Below, in pieces: positions 44,150 through 50,441 of a DNA stretch of 64,000 bases. Position 1 is the stretch's first letter. Every line of letters begins with the position of its first letter. Below the pieces are notes generated by a model, which saw nothing but the letters and a program-made list of their open reading frames with translations, was not told the DNA's origin and ran no database searches. The DNA lies in NCBI GenBank assembly GCA_900318115.1, contig ONJJ01000008.1, forward strand, positions 1 to 64,000. Direction: 5' to 3'. The stretch comes from an uncultured Prevotellaceae bacterium (GTDB taxonomy: Bacteria; Bacteroidota; Bacteroidia; Bacteroidales; Bacteroidaceae). Made by a program: the position numbers and the translations under genes.

Positions 44150-44275
44150 AGCCCCCCTTCAGCTCCCCCGAGGGGGAGGGTTCATGTCCGGCTGCCTAAC
44201 TGGAGTCCTCCCCCCTTGGGGGGAGTTAGAGGGGGGCTGGAGGGGGGCTGGGGGGCTGGAGGGGGTGGGCTTTAC
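44026..44275. repeat. Cluster of GC-rich palindromes (family B)
   Basis: Copies of 'cccccctctaactccccc-aggggggagg' at about 44027-44060, 44150-44182 and 44205-44270 fill the smalltalk-HU gap (43894-44271), which holds no gene. The last reaches the end of the HU-like gene. Confidence 0.75.
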
Positions 44276-44763
44276 GGCTCTACCTCTTCGCCTTCCTCGT
44301 CGGTCTTGGGCGTCCAGTCGGCAGAGGTCTGTCCCTCCTTCTGAGCCTCGAGAGCGGCGGCCTGAGCGGCGCGGGTGGTGGTCTGCTCGAACTCGGCGTC
44401 GCGGCGCAGGTTGAGCAGTGCGCCGCCCTTCAAGAAGTTCACGCGCAGGTCGAGGATGTTCTGGGCGGTGAAGCTCTTGAGGTCCACGGCGCCCTTGGTC
44501 TTGATGGTGGGGGTCAGGGTGCCCAGGTCGCCGAGGTCGATCTTGTAGCCCTGGAGCAGGAGCTCGCGGATGCAGGCGCTGAGCTCGGTGAGGATGCCGA
44601 TGATGGTGCCCTGGGAGAACACGCTGTTGTGCTCGCTGATGTGCTTGCTGAGCTCGCTGAGACGGATGACGCCGGTGAGCTGGATGGTGCCGTAGGCCTT
44701 CTTGGGGTCGTCCTCATGGCCGGGGTTTCCCATCAGGGAGACGGAATACTGAATCTTCTTCAT
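44272..44763 (-). CDS. HU-like DNA-binding protein (Bacteroidales HU-HIG type)
   Basis: 163 residues. The N-terminal ~125 residues match the extended HU-like family of Bacteroidetes: MKKIQYSVSLMGNPGHEDDP, SELSKHISEHNSVFSQGTII, and the LGDLGTLTPTIKTKGAVDLK arm region. The acidic C-terminal tail is low complexity (TPKTDEEGEEVEP). It probably bends or coats DNA. In this phylum such genes often accompany smalltalk and a lysozyme- or amidase-like gene in movable cassettes. Its promoter is embedded in a perfect palindrome upstream. Confidence 0.85.
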   Translation of the reverse strand: MKKIQYSVSLMGNPGHEDDPKKAYGTIQLTGVIRLSELSKHISEHNSVFSQGTIIGILTELSACIRELLLQGYKIDLGDLGTLTPTIKTKGAVDLKSFTAQNILDLRVNFLKGGALLNLRRDAEFEQTTTRAAQAAALEAQKEGQTSADWTPKTDEEGEEVEP

Positions 44764-44898
44764 AGTGGTTGTTGTGTTTTAGATTGTGAAACAATAGTGT
44801 TGATTGAGTTGTGTGTTGTGGCTGAGTTCGGGGTCGTCCTGTGTCCGTCTTTCGGCTGCGCGCTTGCCGCGGGGACTTTACCTCCCTCTTTCCGAATG

Positions 44899-44919
44899 CA
44901 AAGATACAAAGTATCTTTG
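44899..44919. promoter_or_regulatory. Back-to-back -7 boxes in a perfect 21-bp palindrome
   Basis: CAAAGATAC-AAA-GTATCTTTG: a -7 box for each strand in one perfect inverted repeat. The minus-strand box is 136 bases ahead of the HU-like gene. The plus-strand box has no gene downstream. Confidence 0.6.
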
Positions 44920-45058
44920 ACGTGGCCAAATATTTTGCCGTTTTTTTTCATTTCCCTTCGTTTTTTTCGTCGTTTTGGCTTCTTTGGGTGCCGTTTTGCT
45001 ATCCATTTCAGTACACAGCGACGCAGAGGACGTCGTGCAAAAATGAGAAACTTATAAA

Positions 45059-45257
45059 CCCTGTGCCTCTGTGTCTCTGTGTCCTAAAGATTGTGATTTA
45101 AATCGATTGACGAAAAGATTGACGAAAAGATTGACGATAAGATTGACGATGATTGACGTCCCAAATAAAAGCGATTAAGTCGTCAATCGACGTCAATCTA
45201 ATCATCAATCGGAATCATTAGTTTCATTTTAGGACACAGAGTCACGGAGGCACAGAG
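45059..45257. mobile_element. MITE-like element with 30-bp 'cacagag' inverted repeats
   Basis: Left arm 45059-45088 and right arm 45228-45257 pair at 27 of 30 positions (ends TTTAGGACACAGAG / CTCTGTGTCCTAAA). The inside has five 10-12-bp tandem GATTGACGAAAA-like units (45105-45160) and inverted CGTCAATC copies (45181-45211). With the palindrome above, it accounts for the gene-free stretch 44764-45281. Confidence 0.7.
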
Positions 45258-45281
45258 AATAAATTATAATTTTCTAATTTT

Positions 45282-45692
45282 CTAATCTTTGCTCGAAGTG
45301 GCGAGGGGGCTTCCCTCTTCCTCGAAGAAGCGGTCATAGGCCCTTTGTGCCTCTGTGTCCTGCGCCTCGGCGCGCACCTGCTCCAGGGACTTCGTGCGCT
45401 GCTTGCCGCGGGCCTTCTCCAAGTGTGCTTCATAGATTGATTCAAGCCAGCGGCGCCGCTTCATGTAGCTGCCCATTCGGCTGCTGATGCTCCAGAAAGG
45501 AAGCGTCTCCCAGCGCATCTGCCCCTGCTTGTTCGTGGCAGACCAGTAGCAGAAGAATTCCTCCACGCCGTCCTCCGGCCAATCCCATTGGTCGCCGCGC
45601 AGACCGTTGTGGTGCGCCGCGCACTTCTGGCATTTTTTCCAGAACTGTGCCCTACGGCTCTCCAAAGTTTCAAAAAAAGACGAAGTGGACAT
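45282..45692 (-). CDS. Unknown island protein, 136 aa, C-terminus partly repeat-encoded
   Basis: Residues ~15-60 have a Cys/His cluster (FWKKCQKCAAHHNGLRGDQW) that could bind zinc, then Trp-rich WDWPEDGVEEFFCYW. Residues ~105-120 (AEAQDTEAQRAYD) are encoded by a 'gacacagaggcacaaagg' stretch that matches the nearby MITE-like repeat, so the C-terminal third was apparently supplied by a repeat. A CAAA microsatellite directly precedes the ATG. I do not recognise the family. Confidence 0.55.
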   Translation of the reverse strand: MSTSSFFETLESRRAQFWKKCQKCAAHHNGLRGDQWDWPEDGVEEFFCYWSATNKQGQMRWETLPFWSISSRMGSYMKRRRWLESIYEAHLEKARGKQRTKSLEQVRAEAQDTEAQRAYDRFFEEEGSPLATSSKD

Positions 45693-45760
45693 ACTTTTGT
45701 TTGTTTGTTTGTTTTTTTGTTTATTTATTTGTTTTTCTTTCTTCTCTTTCTTTATATAGG
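45693..45760. repeat. TTTG/TTTA microsatellite ahead of an island gene
   Basis: On the minus strand (CAAA)n-type repeats end two bases before the ATG at 45692 (plus strand: ttttgtttgtttgtttgttt then similar). Length changes would alter the spacing between promoter and start. The remainder of the gene-free gap 45693-46054 holds three family B palindromes. Confidence 0.65.
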
Positions 45761-45856
45761 GGTGCAGGGGGAAAACCTTTCTTTCTCTTCTTTCTTAAAA
45801 GGCTTACACGGAGGCTGGAAAAGGCCCCGCCGCGGTGGGTGGTGGAGGGAGGACAG

Positions 45857-45992
45857 CCCCCCTCCAGCTCCCCCCAAGGGGGGAGGGAAGCGTTTCCGCT
45901 TAGCCCCTCTCTAACTCCCCCTAAGGGGGGGAGGACTGCGTTTCCGCTTAGCCCCCCTCTAACTCCCCCCAAGGGGGGAGGACTTCGTTTCC
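45857..45992. repeat. Three family B palindromes in tandem
   Basis: Units at about 45857-45897, 45902-45945 and 45949-45992, each 'agcccccctctaactccccc / aaggggggagg' followed by 'acttcgtttccgctt', about 47 bases apart. Confidence 0.8.
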
Positions 45993-46054
45993 GCTTGTTT
46001 TCATAGATTCACTTTTCCTTTTTTACTTCATTTTTCTTTTTTCTCTTTTAATTT

Positions 46055-46375
46055 TTAATTTTCTTCAAACCCTATGAGTCTGTCGCGGATGAGGCATCGC
46101 CAGCCTCCGCGCTGCGTGTCCCAGTAGTTCAACAGGAACGCAGGCGGCGTCTTAAGCCCCTTGGGGTGGTACTCGGGCGGTATGATGGCGTGGCAGCGCG
46201 TGCCGTAGGCATCGCGCAGGCTACCGTCCTTCTTGCGGTAGATCATGTGTACGATGCGCAGGGAGAGCTCGTGCTCCAGCGCCTCGATGTCCTCGTTGTA
46301 GATAATGACGGAGGGGGGGCAGCCCCCCTCCAGCTCCCCCCAAGGGGGGAGGGAAGCGTTTCCGTTTGTTTTCAT
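46055..46375 (-). CDS. DUF2693/WYL_2-like small protein with repeat-derived N-terminus
   Basis: 106 residues. Residues ~38-105 (RIVHMIYRKKDGSLRDAYGT, then YWDTQRGGWRCLIRDRLIGF) resemble the SH3-like fold of DUF2693, common in Bacteroidales mobile elements. The first ~21 residues (MKTNGNASLPPWGELEGGC) are encoded entirely by a family B palindrome (46311-46370), so the natural start may have been lost or replaced. Function unknown. Confidence 0.6.
   Translation of the reverse strand: MKTNGNASLPPWGELEGGCPPSVIIYNEDIEALEHELSLRIVHMIYRKKDGSLRDAYGTRCHAIIPPEYHPKGLKTPPAFLLNYWDTQRGGWRCLIRDRLIGFEEN
46311..46372. repeat. Family B palindrome at a gene start
   Basis: 'cagcccccctccagctcccc' and 'aaggggggagggaagcgttt', the same sequence as 45857-45897, here read in frame as the N-terminus of the DUF2693-like protein. 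Confidence 0.75.
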
Positions 46376-46423
46376 AGATACTTTTAATTTTTCAATTCAT
46401 TTTTCTCTTTTCTCTTTTAATTT

Positions 46424-46864
46424 TTAATTCTTATAGATCACTTGCCGGCGTGGTTCCTCGCTCCAGCTGATGTGGATCCAGCGGGGGCGTCCGAGGTTGT
46501 CGCACCGTTCGGCGATGCACTGGTCGAAGTTCACGCGCGAGGTGTGGGCGAGGATGAGTCCCAGGAGCTTGCGGTTGAGGTCGAGGTCGCCCGTGGTGAT
46601 GTCGGCGGCCTGTCCGCGGCAGTGCTGGCTGTTCTTGGCTCCGTGGACGAGTTGGTTGAGCCTCGGGCTGCGGTATCCGCTGTTGACCATGATGGGCTTG
46701 CCGTAGATCCATCTGAGGGGGTCCAGCACCTCGTCGCAGAGCATCTGCAGGTTCTCGATGTGTTCAGGTTTGGGCAGGTTGGTGATGCCGTTCTTCTTCG
46801 CAGTGTCTGACTGCGTCAGTTCGCGGAGCGTGAAATAGATTGCCCGGAAGTCTTCTGCATTCAT
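46424..46864 (-). CDS. Peptidase M15A-type protein (endolysin-like)
   Basis: 146 residues. VNSGYRSPRLNQLVHGAKNS then QHCRGQAADI carry the His and Asp metal ligands of M15A (SxHxxGxAxD), and RPRWIHISW the second His. The whole protein is one domain without a signal peptide, as in phage-type endolysins (cell-wall peptide cleavage) or YcbK-like proteins. In the island it stands where an amidase usually accompanies HU-like and smalltalk genes. Confidence 0.78.
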   Translation of the reverse strand: MNAEDFRAIYFTLRELTQSDTAKKNGITNLPKPEHIENLQMLCDEVLDPLRWIYGKPIMVNSGYRSPRLNQLVHGAKNSQHCRGQAADITTGDLDLNRKLLGLILAHTSRVNFDQCIAERCDNLGRPRWIHISWSEEPRRQVIYKN

Positions 46865-46937
46865 GATTTTTCGGTTTTTTTAGAGCCCCCCGCAGCCCCC
46901 AAAGGGGGGCAATTGGGATTCCCTGTGAAGGGGGCAA

Positions 46938-47525
46938 TTAGATGTTTTCTGTTTGTTTATCCCTCCCCTGGAGGGGCTGCTGGCCCGCCAGCCGCTGTGC
47001 TCTGCGTTCGGCCGCCTTGGCCTTGCGCTGGGCGTTGCTGAGGCCTTTGGAGGACTTACCCAGTCGCCTTGCGCACTCCATGAACTTCTCGCTGCGCCTT
47101 AGGTTCTCGCTCTGGCTGATGACCTGCAGGTTCGATGGTCGGTTGTTCATCGGGTTGCCGTCGATGTGATCGACCACCCAGTGGCGCGGGTCGGCGATGG
47201 TGAAGCCCATCTGGCAGTGCATGGTCAGCTGGGAGACTCTGAGATGAACAAAATGGCCTTTGTGGGAGATTTTTATTTCTTCTCGGATCATCGGTTTCGC
47301 CTTGATGCCCCGCTTGCGCTGGCCGGTCTGCACGTCCGTCTTGAACGTCTTCACGGGGTAGATGATGTCGCCGAGCCGGCGGTGGTGCAGCCGTCGGTAG
47401 AAGGTCAGTGGTCGGTCGAGCTGGATGTCCAGCGGGTCGTAGTAAAGGACTCCGTCCCATGCGGGCACGGGTCTGAGCAGCTTCCAGTGATGTTTCGGCA
47501 GCCGCCGTTCAGTGTATGGTTCCAT
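46938..47525 (-). CDS. HNH endonuclease-like protein
   Basis: 195 residues. WVVDHIDGNPMNNRPSNLQV then ISQSENLRRS is a typical HNH motif: H in DHIDGNP, N in NNRPSNL. The N-terminal ~100 residues (LYYDPLDIQLDRPLTFYRRL onward) are a strand-rich region. The C-terminal ~30 residues are a basic helix (AQRKAKAAERRAQRLAGQQP) whose last part includes a CCCTCCCCTGGAGGGG palindrome. It could be a homing or phage-associated nuclease. Confidence 0.75.
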   Translation of the reverse strand: MEPYTERRLPKHHWKLLRPVPAWDGVLYYDPLDIQLDRPLTFYRRLHHRRLGDIIYPVKTFKTDVQTGQRKRGIKAKPMIREEIKISHKGHFVHLRVSQLTMHCQMGFTIADPRHWVVDHIDGNPMNNRPSNLQVISQSENLRRSEKFMECARRLGKSSKGLSNAQRKAKAAERRAQRLAGQQPLQGRDKQTENI

Positions 47526-47558
47526 TATAGTTTAGAGTTTAGAGTTTAGAGTTAATTA

Positions 47559-47682
47559 GACCACGGATTACGCGGATTACACGGCTTTTATCTTTCGTTT
47601 CCGCTGGAATTATTATAGAACCGCGTTAATCCGCGTCCATCCGCGATCTTTTAATTCGCCGTGCGCGAGCCCGCTTCCGCTT
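47559..47682. repeat. Dispersed palindromic repeat (family C), intact copy
   Basis: Arms ACCACGGATTACGCGGATTA and TAATCCGCGTCCATCCGCGA form an imperfect hairpin, followed by 'cgtgcgcgagcccgcttccg'. The arm sequence also occurs at 286-349 and 3412-3475. Confidence 0.75.
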
Positions 47683-47788
47683 GCTCGGATGTGGAGCAGT
47701 ACGCGTCCCATACTTCGGGCGGGGTCTCTTCGAGCAGGTCCTTGACTTGCTCATAGACCTCGCAGAGGTGTCGTTGTCCTTCGGTCAT
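47651..47788 (-). CDS. Small acidic protein, 45 aa, ends in a dispersed repeat
   Basis: MTEGQRHLCEVYEQVKDLLE is followed by ETPPEVWDAYCSTSEQAEAG and SRTAN. The start overlaps the stop of the upstream gene by four bases (ATGA), which supports translation. The last ~12 residues and the stop come from the family C repeat. Function unknown. Confidence 0.55.
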   Translation of the reverse strand: MTEGQRHLCEVYEQVKDLLEETPPEVWDAYCSTSEQAEAGSRTAN

Positions 47789-48183
47789 AGTACTGCGATG
47801 TCTGGTTCGATGTCCTCGTAGGGCGAGGGCGTCAGTGGTTCGCCTCGCAGCTCGTAGTGTATGCGCTCTGCCTCGGGAATGCCGAGGTCAGTTTGCAGCC
47901 GCATGACGTCGAGCATGACCCCGTAGTGCTGGCCGCGCAGCAGTTGGAGCACGGGTGTTTGTTGGTTTATCACGTTCAGCAGTTCCAGCAATCGTAGCAC
48001 GCGCTTCCTTGCGTCGCTGGCTTCCACGATTTCCTTGGCCATGGCCTGGCGGAGCAATCCTGTGTAGATTTTCGTCCGCAGGTCTTCCAGCGTCTTGATG
48101 TCCTTGTTCAGCCTGCGCTCGTCGCGCAGGTCGCCGCGCAGCCGTTGGCGCCGTGCGTCCTGGATGTTGTAGGCGTAGCTCAT
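47785..48183 (-). CDS. Unknown island protein, 132 aa
   Basis: Mostly helical and charged: SYAYNIQDARRQRLRGDLRD at the start, heptad-like stretches at ~30-80, and an acidic C-terminus (SPYEDIEPDIAVL). It overlaps both neighbours by four bases (ATGA junctions), so it is in a translationally coupled trio. I do not recognise a family; relatives would be expected in Bacteroidales prophage-like regions. Confidence 0.6.
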   Translation of the reverse strand: MSYAYNIQDARRQRLRGDLRDERRLNKDIKTLEDLRTKIYTGLLRQAMAKEIVEASDARKRVLRLLELLNVINQQTPVLQLLRGQHYGVMLDVMRLQTDLGIPEAERIHYELRGEPLTPSPYEDIEPDIAVL

Positions 48184-48287
48184 GCCGCACCTCCCTGCAG
48201 CACCGCTGCCAGATAGAGCAGGGCGCAGCCGGTGAGCGCGAGCAGCATCAGCTGTGCCAGTTGTCGCAGAAATTCCTTGTCTGTCAT
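48180..48287 (-). CDS. Small membrane protein, 35 aa
   Basis: MTDKEFLRQLAQLMLLALTG followed by CALLYLAAVLQGGAA: one membrane helix after a short amphipathic start. Overlaps the next gene by an ATGA junction. First gene after the promoter at 48351-48381. Size and position would allow a holin-like role with the M15 peptidase, but that is speculation. Confidence 0.55.
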   Translation of the reverse strand: MTDKEFLRQLAQLMLLALTGCALLYLAAVLQGGAA

Positions 48288-48350
48288 AATCGTACCTTTC
48301 TTTTTGACATGGTTAATAAAAGAGTTTCGAATCCTCGCTGATTCTTGGCG

Positions 48351-48381
48351 CAAAGGTACGGAGAATGGCGCAGTCGTACAA
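48351..48381 (-). promoter_or_regulatory. Promoter of the island small-gene run
   Basis: Minus-strand TTG (48381-48379), 20 bases, TACCTTTG (48358-48351), 63 bases ahead of the 35-aa ORF. Confidence 0.7.
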
Positions 48382-48390
48382 ATAAAGAGA

Positions 48391-48433
48391 GGGGACAGAA
48401 AAGGACTGTCCTCTCGAGTCCTTTTCTGTCCCC
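48391..48433 (-). terminator. Terminator after the 145-aa island gene
   Basis: Perfect 17-bp stem GGGGACAGAAAAGGACT / AGTCCTTTTCTGTCCCC with a 9-base loop, followed on the minus strand by TCTCTTTATTTG. Confidence 0.8.
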
Positions 48434-48469
48434 TGTTTCGGGAGCTTTTCGGCCTATGTCATGCCGCCT

Positions 48470-48907
48470 CTACGGCTTCATCTGCTGCATGATCAGCTGC
48501 TTCTCGGCCGGCGTGAAGCGGGTTGCCATTTGGCGGTAGAAATTGGAGCGCGCCCCGATGTCGCCGAAGGCAGAGCATAGTTGTTCGTAGGACGGCAGGT
48601 CCGTGAGCCACCCCGCCTCTGCGGCGCAGGTGACCACGAGTGCCGCGCGCTTGCCCTTGTGCCCCCGGATGAGGTTCGCCATCAGCGTCAGTTGCTCCTC
48701 GGCACGGGCGGCGTCTGCGAAGAGGTCCCTGATGTCCCCCCTGCCGCCCGGCCGCCCCGCGGGTGGCGCGGCCGGAGCTTCCGGGGCCTCTGCCGCTGCC
48801 GGCTGCTGCGCCGCCAGCGGTCGGACCTCGCCGTCGGCACCTATCACGACCACACCCGCCTGCACCTCATTGATGGTGCCATAGTTATAGAGATGGTTCA
48901 CGTTCAT
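48470..48907 (-). CDS. Unknown island protein, 145 aa
   Basis: Begins MNVNHLYNYGTINEVQAGVV. A Pro/Ala/Gly-rich linker (~33-58) leads to a helical C-terminal domain (DIRDLFADAARAEEQLTLMA; YEQLCSAFGDIGARSNFYRQ). The LYNYGTIN motif also ends the upstream protein, 30 bases away, as if the two genes shared or swapped a segment. Family not recognised. Followed by a strong terminator. Confidence 0.6.
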   Translation of the reverse strand: MNVNHLYNYGTINEVQAGVVVIGADGEVRPLAAQQPAAAEAPEAPAAPPAGRPGGRGDIRDLFADAARAEEQLTLMANLIRGHKGKRAALVVTCAAEAGWLTDLPSYEQLCSAFGDIGARSNFYRQMATRFTPAEKQLIMQQMKP

Positions 48908-48937
48908 GGCTTTCTGTTGCTCCTTTTTTTCAGCGTT

Positions 48938-49909
48938 TTACAAATCATTTATCGTTCCGTAGTTGTAGAGTCTGTCCACGGAGAATCCGCCCGTTTCGCG
49001 CTTGCCGGCATCAGCGCCCAGGCCCCCAAGCCTCCGCCGTGCGTCGTCCATCAGCGCCAGCCCCGAGAGGAATTTGCGCAGCGCCTGGCGCGGAGGGTGC
49101 ACATAGTGCAGCCGGCGTGCAAAGAGCTTCGGGTCGTGGATTCTCATCGCCGCCAGATTGCCGGGGAAGGCCATCACCTGCTCTTGCAGCAGCCGGTAGT
49201 CCAGCCGCCCCGTGCACCGCATCATGTCTGCGAACTCCGGCGTCTCGTGCAACTCCGTCAGGCGCCGGGTCAGGGCATCGAAGTACTCGTGGCGGCTGAG
49301 TTCATGCAGCTCCGCCTCCAGCCGGGCGGCATTCTTGTCCTGCCGGCTGGCCAGGAAGCGCAGCAGCGAGCCGCGGAAACGGAAAATCTCCTCCGAGCAG
49401 TCCAGCTGATGCAGCGCGAGGAACTTCTCCAGGTACGCCTGCGCCTGGCTGTCCCATGGCAGCTGCTCAAGCAGCACCAGCTTCAGGAACTCCATCGCGC
49501 CCTGCAGGCACTTCTCGTCCTCCGACAGCGGCATCAGGGGACCCGTGTACTCCCACTGCTCATACGGCCTGTTCTGTTCCAGGTCACCGCGGGAGTCGTC
49601 CTCCGGCGAGGGCAGCGTGCAGGCCACCTTCAGCTTGTAGTACGGCTCCGTCACCGTTCCCACCACCTTTCCCAGCAGCGATTCGCACGCGCTGGCATCC
49701 ATGGCGGCCGCCACCTCCGGCGACTCCTGGGCGCAGACATATCCTGCCACCTCGGCGAGGAAGTGCACCCGCACCGCATTCGGGTCCACATTCTGCGGCT
49801 CGCGAATGAGCACCACGGTGCCGCCTGCCGCTTCGCGCAGCAGTTCCTCCGGGCGGTCGGACCAATGATGATGTGACAAAGAATTTATCGTTAATATACT
49901 CTTTTTCAT
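48938..49909 (-). CDS. HIRAN-like domain protein, 323 aa
   Basis: Residues ~25-65 (GGTVVLIREPQNVDPNAVRV then HFLAEVAGYVCAQE) resemble the HIRAN domain, which binds DNA ends or stalled forks in SNF2-type proteins. The rest is helical and has no recognised motif. The C-terminus ends VDRLYNYGTINDL, repeating the start motif of the next protein. First gene of a two-gene unit with an exact consensus promoter. A DNA-related or defence role is possible but not shown. Confidence 0.6.
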   Translation of the reverse strand: MKKSILTINSLSHHHWSDRPEELLREAAGGTVVLIREPQNVDPNAVRVHFLAEVAGYVCAQESPEVAAAMDASACESLLGKVVGTVTEPYYKLKVACTLPSPEDDSRGDLEQNRPYEQWEYTGPLMPLSEDEKCLQGAMEFLKLVLLEQLPWDSQAQAYLEKFLALHQLDCSEEIFRFRGSLLRFLASRQDKNAARLEAELHELSRHEYFDALTRRLTELHETPEFADMMRCTGRLDYRLLQEQVMAFPGNLAAMRIHDPKLFARRLHYVHPPRQALRKFLSGLALMDDARRRLGGLGADAGKRETGGFSVDRLYNYGTINDL

Positions 49910-49976
49910 AGGACTTAGGATGAATAGGCGCCACAGTTTCTATGTAGCCGAAGCCTTTTCCTCTCTTTTCTGGCCA

Positions 49977-50006
49977 CAAAGTTATACATTCTTCCCCAAT
50001 CTCCAA
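49977..50006 (-). promoter_or_regulatory. Promoter of the HIRAN-like gene
   Basis: Minus-strand TTG (50006-50004), 19 bases, TAACTTTG (49984-49977), with the ATG 67 bases on. Confidence 0.75.
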
Positions 50007-50025
50007 AATTTTGTGCAGAAAAAGT

Positions 50026-50196
50026 GGGGTTGATGGGGTTGATGGGGGTTGATGGGGGTTGATGGGGTTGATGGGGTTAATGGGGTTAATGGGGGTGATG
50101 GGGTTAATGGGCGGGCTGCCCCGCGGGGTGATGCGGGCTGCGCCGCGGGGTGATGCGTCCTGTGCCGCGGTGTGATGCGGGCTGCACCGCGACGTA
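50026..50196. repeat. Two adjoining minisatellites
   Basis: About nine copies of a 9-10-bp GGGGTTGAT unit (50026-50110) pass directly into four copies of a 22-bp GCGGGCTGCnCCGCGGGGTG-type unit (50111-50196). They lie in the 532-bp gene-free gap 49910-50441, which also holds the HIRAN promoter, a terminator and the triple repeat below. Confidence 0.8.
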
Positions 50197-50250
50197 AACG
50201 TTCGGACGCCACGGTGTGCAGGGCCACACGCCGTGGTGTATAACAAAAAA

Positions 50251-50290
50251 ACGAGAGAGGAGGGCGGCCACGGGGCTGCCCTCCTCTCGT
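50251..50290 (-). terminator. Terminator of the flotillin operon
   Basis: ACGAGAGAGGAGGGCGGCC and GGCTGCCCTCCTCTCGT form a long stem, flanked by A7 on the left (a T-run on the minus strand) and T5 on the right, so it could also work in reverse. Confidence 0.75.
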
Positions 50291-50404
50291 TTTTGCCCTC
50301 TCCCTGCTCGCGAAAGTAATGGGGGGGAGTTTTGCCCTCTCCCTGCTCGCGAAAGCAATGGGGGGAGTTTTGCCCTCTCCCCGCCCGCGAAAATAATGGG
50401 GGCC
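50291..50404. repeat. 39-bp tandem repeat, three copies
   Basis: Units start at 50291, 50330 and 50368 with TTTTGCCCTCTCCC followed by a 'tgctcgcgaaag' and G-run pattern. Confidence 0.75.
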
Positions 50405-50441
50405 GCGGGCGGTGGGAGAGGGGGGATGTTGGGTGTCGGGT

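Noticed and set aside
49584-50246. Minus-strand open frame of 220 codons through the minisatellites
   Set aside because: Overlaps the HIRAN-like gene in another frame and reads tandem repeats (PINPINP...); composition is not gene-like.
50026-50404. Possible CRISPR array
   Set aside because: Units are contiguous with no unique spacers and vary in length; no cas genes in the window.
43697-50441. Attachment-site duplication of the tRNA-Met 3' end
   Set aside because: I looked for a second copy of the tRNA end at the far side of the island and did not see one, so integration at the tRNA is unproven.
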